Origin: Microbacteriaceae bacterium | GTDB taxonomy: Bacteria > Actinomycetota > Actinomycetes > Actinomycetales > Microbacteriaceae | Assembly (NCBI GenBank): GCA_947455385.1 | Contig: CANGNR010000009.1 | Span: 1 to 21,860 of the forward strand | Reading direction: 5' to 3' | Length of the DNA: 21,860 nt | Shown: piece by piece, positions 20,575 through 21,860 of the stretch | Layout of the letters: every line of letters begins with the position of its first letter | Position numbering within the stretch: the first letter of the stretch is position 1 | Notes under the pieces: model-generated | Seen by the model: only the letters and a program-made list of their open reading frames with translations | What the model was told of the DNA's origin: nothing | Database searches by the model: none | Translations under genes and position numbers: made by a program

Positions 20575-21795
20575 ATGTCGAAAATCAAGGTAGTTGGCAA
20601 GGTCGTCGAGCTCGACGGCGACGAAATGACCCGCATCATCTGGCAGAACATCAAAGATTCGCTGATTCTGCCGTTTCTCGACATCGACCTCGAGTACTAC
20701 GACCTTTCGGTTGAGCACCGCGATGCCACCGACGACCAGGTCACCATCGACGCAGCGAACGCCATCAAGAAGCACGGCGTCGGCGTCAAGTGTGCAACCA
20801 TCACCCCGGATGAGGCCCGCGTCGAAGAGTTCAAGCTCAAGAAGATGTGGAAGTCGCCGAACGGCACCATTCGAAACATCCTCGACGGCGTAGTCTTTCG
20901 CGAGCCAATCATCATCTCGAACGTGCCTCGCCTGGTTCCCGGCTGGACCAAGCCGATCGTCATCGGCCGTCACGCTCACGGCGACCAGTACAAGGCAACC
21001 GACTTCAAGGTTCCTGGCGCTGGCCGCGTGACCATGACCTGGACCCCAGCCGATGGCGGCGAGGCCCAGACCATGACCGTCGCCGACTACCCAGAGCACG
21101 GTGGCGTTGCAATGGGCATGTACAACTACATGGACTCGATTCGCGACTTCGCCCGAGCATCGTTCAACTACGGTCTCGCCCGCAACTTTCCGGTCTACCT
21201 CTCGACCAAGAACACGATTCTGAAGGCCTACGACGGCGCATTCAAGGATGCATTCCAAGAGGTCTTCGACGCCGAATACGCCGACAAGTTCAAGGCCGCC
21301 GGCCTCACCTATGAGCACCGCCTGATCGACGACATGGTCGCGGCAGCGCTCAAGTGGGAGGGTGGCTACGTTTGGGCTTGCAAGAACTACGACGGAGACG
21401 TTCAGTCAGACACCGTTGCTCAGGGCTTCGGTTCGCTTGGTCTCATGACCTCGGTGCTGACCACCCCGGATGGCAAGACGGCGCTTGCCGAGGCCGCCCA
21501 CGGCACCGTGACCCGTCACTACCGCGACTGGCAGGCAGGCAAGAAGACCTCGACCAACCCGATCGCCTCGATCTATGCCTGGACCCGCGCGCTCATGCAC
21601 CGCGCCAAGCTGGACAACACCCCAGAGGTTCAGCAGTTTGCCGAAACCCTCGAAGACGTAATCATCAAGACCGTCGAGTCGGGTCACATGACCAAAGACC
21701 TAGCCGCTCTAGTTGGCAACGGTCAGGGCTACCAGACCACCGATGAGTTCATGGCGAGCCTGGCCGAAAACCTGCGCGCACGTCTAGCCGCCTAA
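20575..21795 (+). CDS. icd: Isocitrate dehydrogenase, NADP-dependent
   Basis: This enzyme oxidatively decarboxylates isocitrate to 2-oxoglutarate in the TCA cycle. The 406 residues and opening KVVGKVVELDGDEMTRIIW place it in the dimeric, eukaryotic-like NADP-IDH group rather than the E. coli Icd type. The substrate-binding loop SPNGTIRNI, the conserved GRHAHGDQYKATDF, the metal-binding stretch WACKNYDGDVQSD, and the coenzyme segment AAHGTVTRHYRDWQAGK followed by TSTNP, typical of NADP use, are all visible. ATG 20575 matches the family start and has AAAGG about 10 nt upstream. It is monocistronic by its own promoter-like element and terminator. With sucCD and mdh it is the third TCA function in the window. 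Confidence 0.97.
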   Translation: MSKIKVVGKVVELDGDEMTRIIWQNIKDSLILPFLDIDLEYYDLSVEHRDATDDQVTIDAANAIKKHGVGVKCATITPDEARVEEFKLKKMWKSPNGTIRNILDGVVFREPIIISNVPRLVPGWTKPIVIGRHAHGDQYKATDFKVPGAGRVTMTWTPADGGEAQTMTVADYPEHGGVAMGMYNYMDSIRDFARASFNYGLARNFPVYLSTKNTILKAYDGAFKDAFQEVFDAEYADKFKAAGLTYEHRLIDDMVAAALKWEGGYVWACKNYDGDVQSDTVAQGFGSLGLMTSVLTTPDGKTALAEAAHGTVTRHYRDWQAGKKTSTNPIASIYAWTRALMHRAKLDNTPEVQQFAETLEDVIIKTVESGHMTKDLAALVGNGQGYQTTDEFMASLAENLRARLAA

Positions 21796-21812
21796 ACTTC
21801 AGCAAGCTCGAG

Positions 21813-21847
21813 TCCCGTCACCCTGCTGGGTGGCGGGATTCGCGCTT
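21813..21847 (+). terminator. Intrinsic terminator of icd
   Basis: An 11-bp stem (21813-21823 with 21828-21838, one G-U pair) with a 4-nt TGCT loop begins 17 bp after the icd stop. The tail TTCGCGCTT is only moderately T-rich, common for GC-rich actinobacteria. Confidence 0.75.
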
Positions 21848-21860
21848 AATGTGGGCAACG

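Noticed and set aside
1..21860. Defence system, prophage, integron, CRISPR array or biosynthetic cluster
   Set aside because: Every gene but the amylase, exporter pair and membrane proteins is identifiable core metabolism or repair. No nuclease, integrase, transposase, repeat array or synthase is encoded.

Overview
The window is GC-rich, densely coded DNA from the core chromosome of an actinobacterium. The gene families point to Actinomycetota: a GuaB3-type IMPDH paralogue, DUF3817, a DUF6350/PerM-like membrane protein and a PcrA helicase beside sucCD. The very short spacers and the SURF1-DUF3817-guaA arrangement suggest Microbacteriaceae, perhaps a small-genome freshwater lineage. That family-level placement is inference.

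Layout. (1) 1-6032, all on +: guaB (5' end outside the window), guaB3, a SURF1-family gene, a DUF3817 gene, guaA and a GlpQ-type phosphodiesterase. This is a guanine-nucleotide cluster with two small membrane-protein genes inside it. (2) 6045-14125: pcrA, sucC, sucD, a DUF6350/PerM-like gene, purN, purH. The order pcrA/uvrD - sucC - sucD - perM - purN - purH resembles the Mycobacterium tuberculosis Rv0949-Rv0957 neighbourhood, so it looks like an ancient actinobacterial block. (3) 14198-15154: an LDH-like malate dehydrogenase with a strong terminator. (4) 15334-18929: two overlapping ABC exporter half-transporters that look like an asymmetric heterodimer. (5) 18926-20488 on -: a secreted GH13 alpha-amylase, convergent with the exporter and divergent from icd. 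(6) 20575-21795: NADP-type isocitrate dehydrogenase with a terminator.

Together the genes cover late purine synthesis (purN, purH, guaB, guaA), three TCA-cycle steps (icd, sucCD, mdh), DNA repair (pcrA), respiratory-complex assembly (SURF1) and envelope or export functions. No gene-free stretch exceeds 300 bases; the longest is 15155-15333. I see no tRNA, rRNA, CRISPR array, insertion sequence or phage gene.

No clearly new multi-gene system is visible. The points most worth checking are: a probable ATT start for guaA; a GuaB3 lacking the IMPDH catalytic residues; compact -10 elements set right against start codons and sometimes sharing stop codons; a near-identical promoter-region motif before sucC and icd; two adjacent palindromes before purH; and the asymmetric exporter pair.
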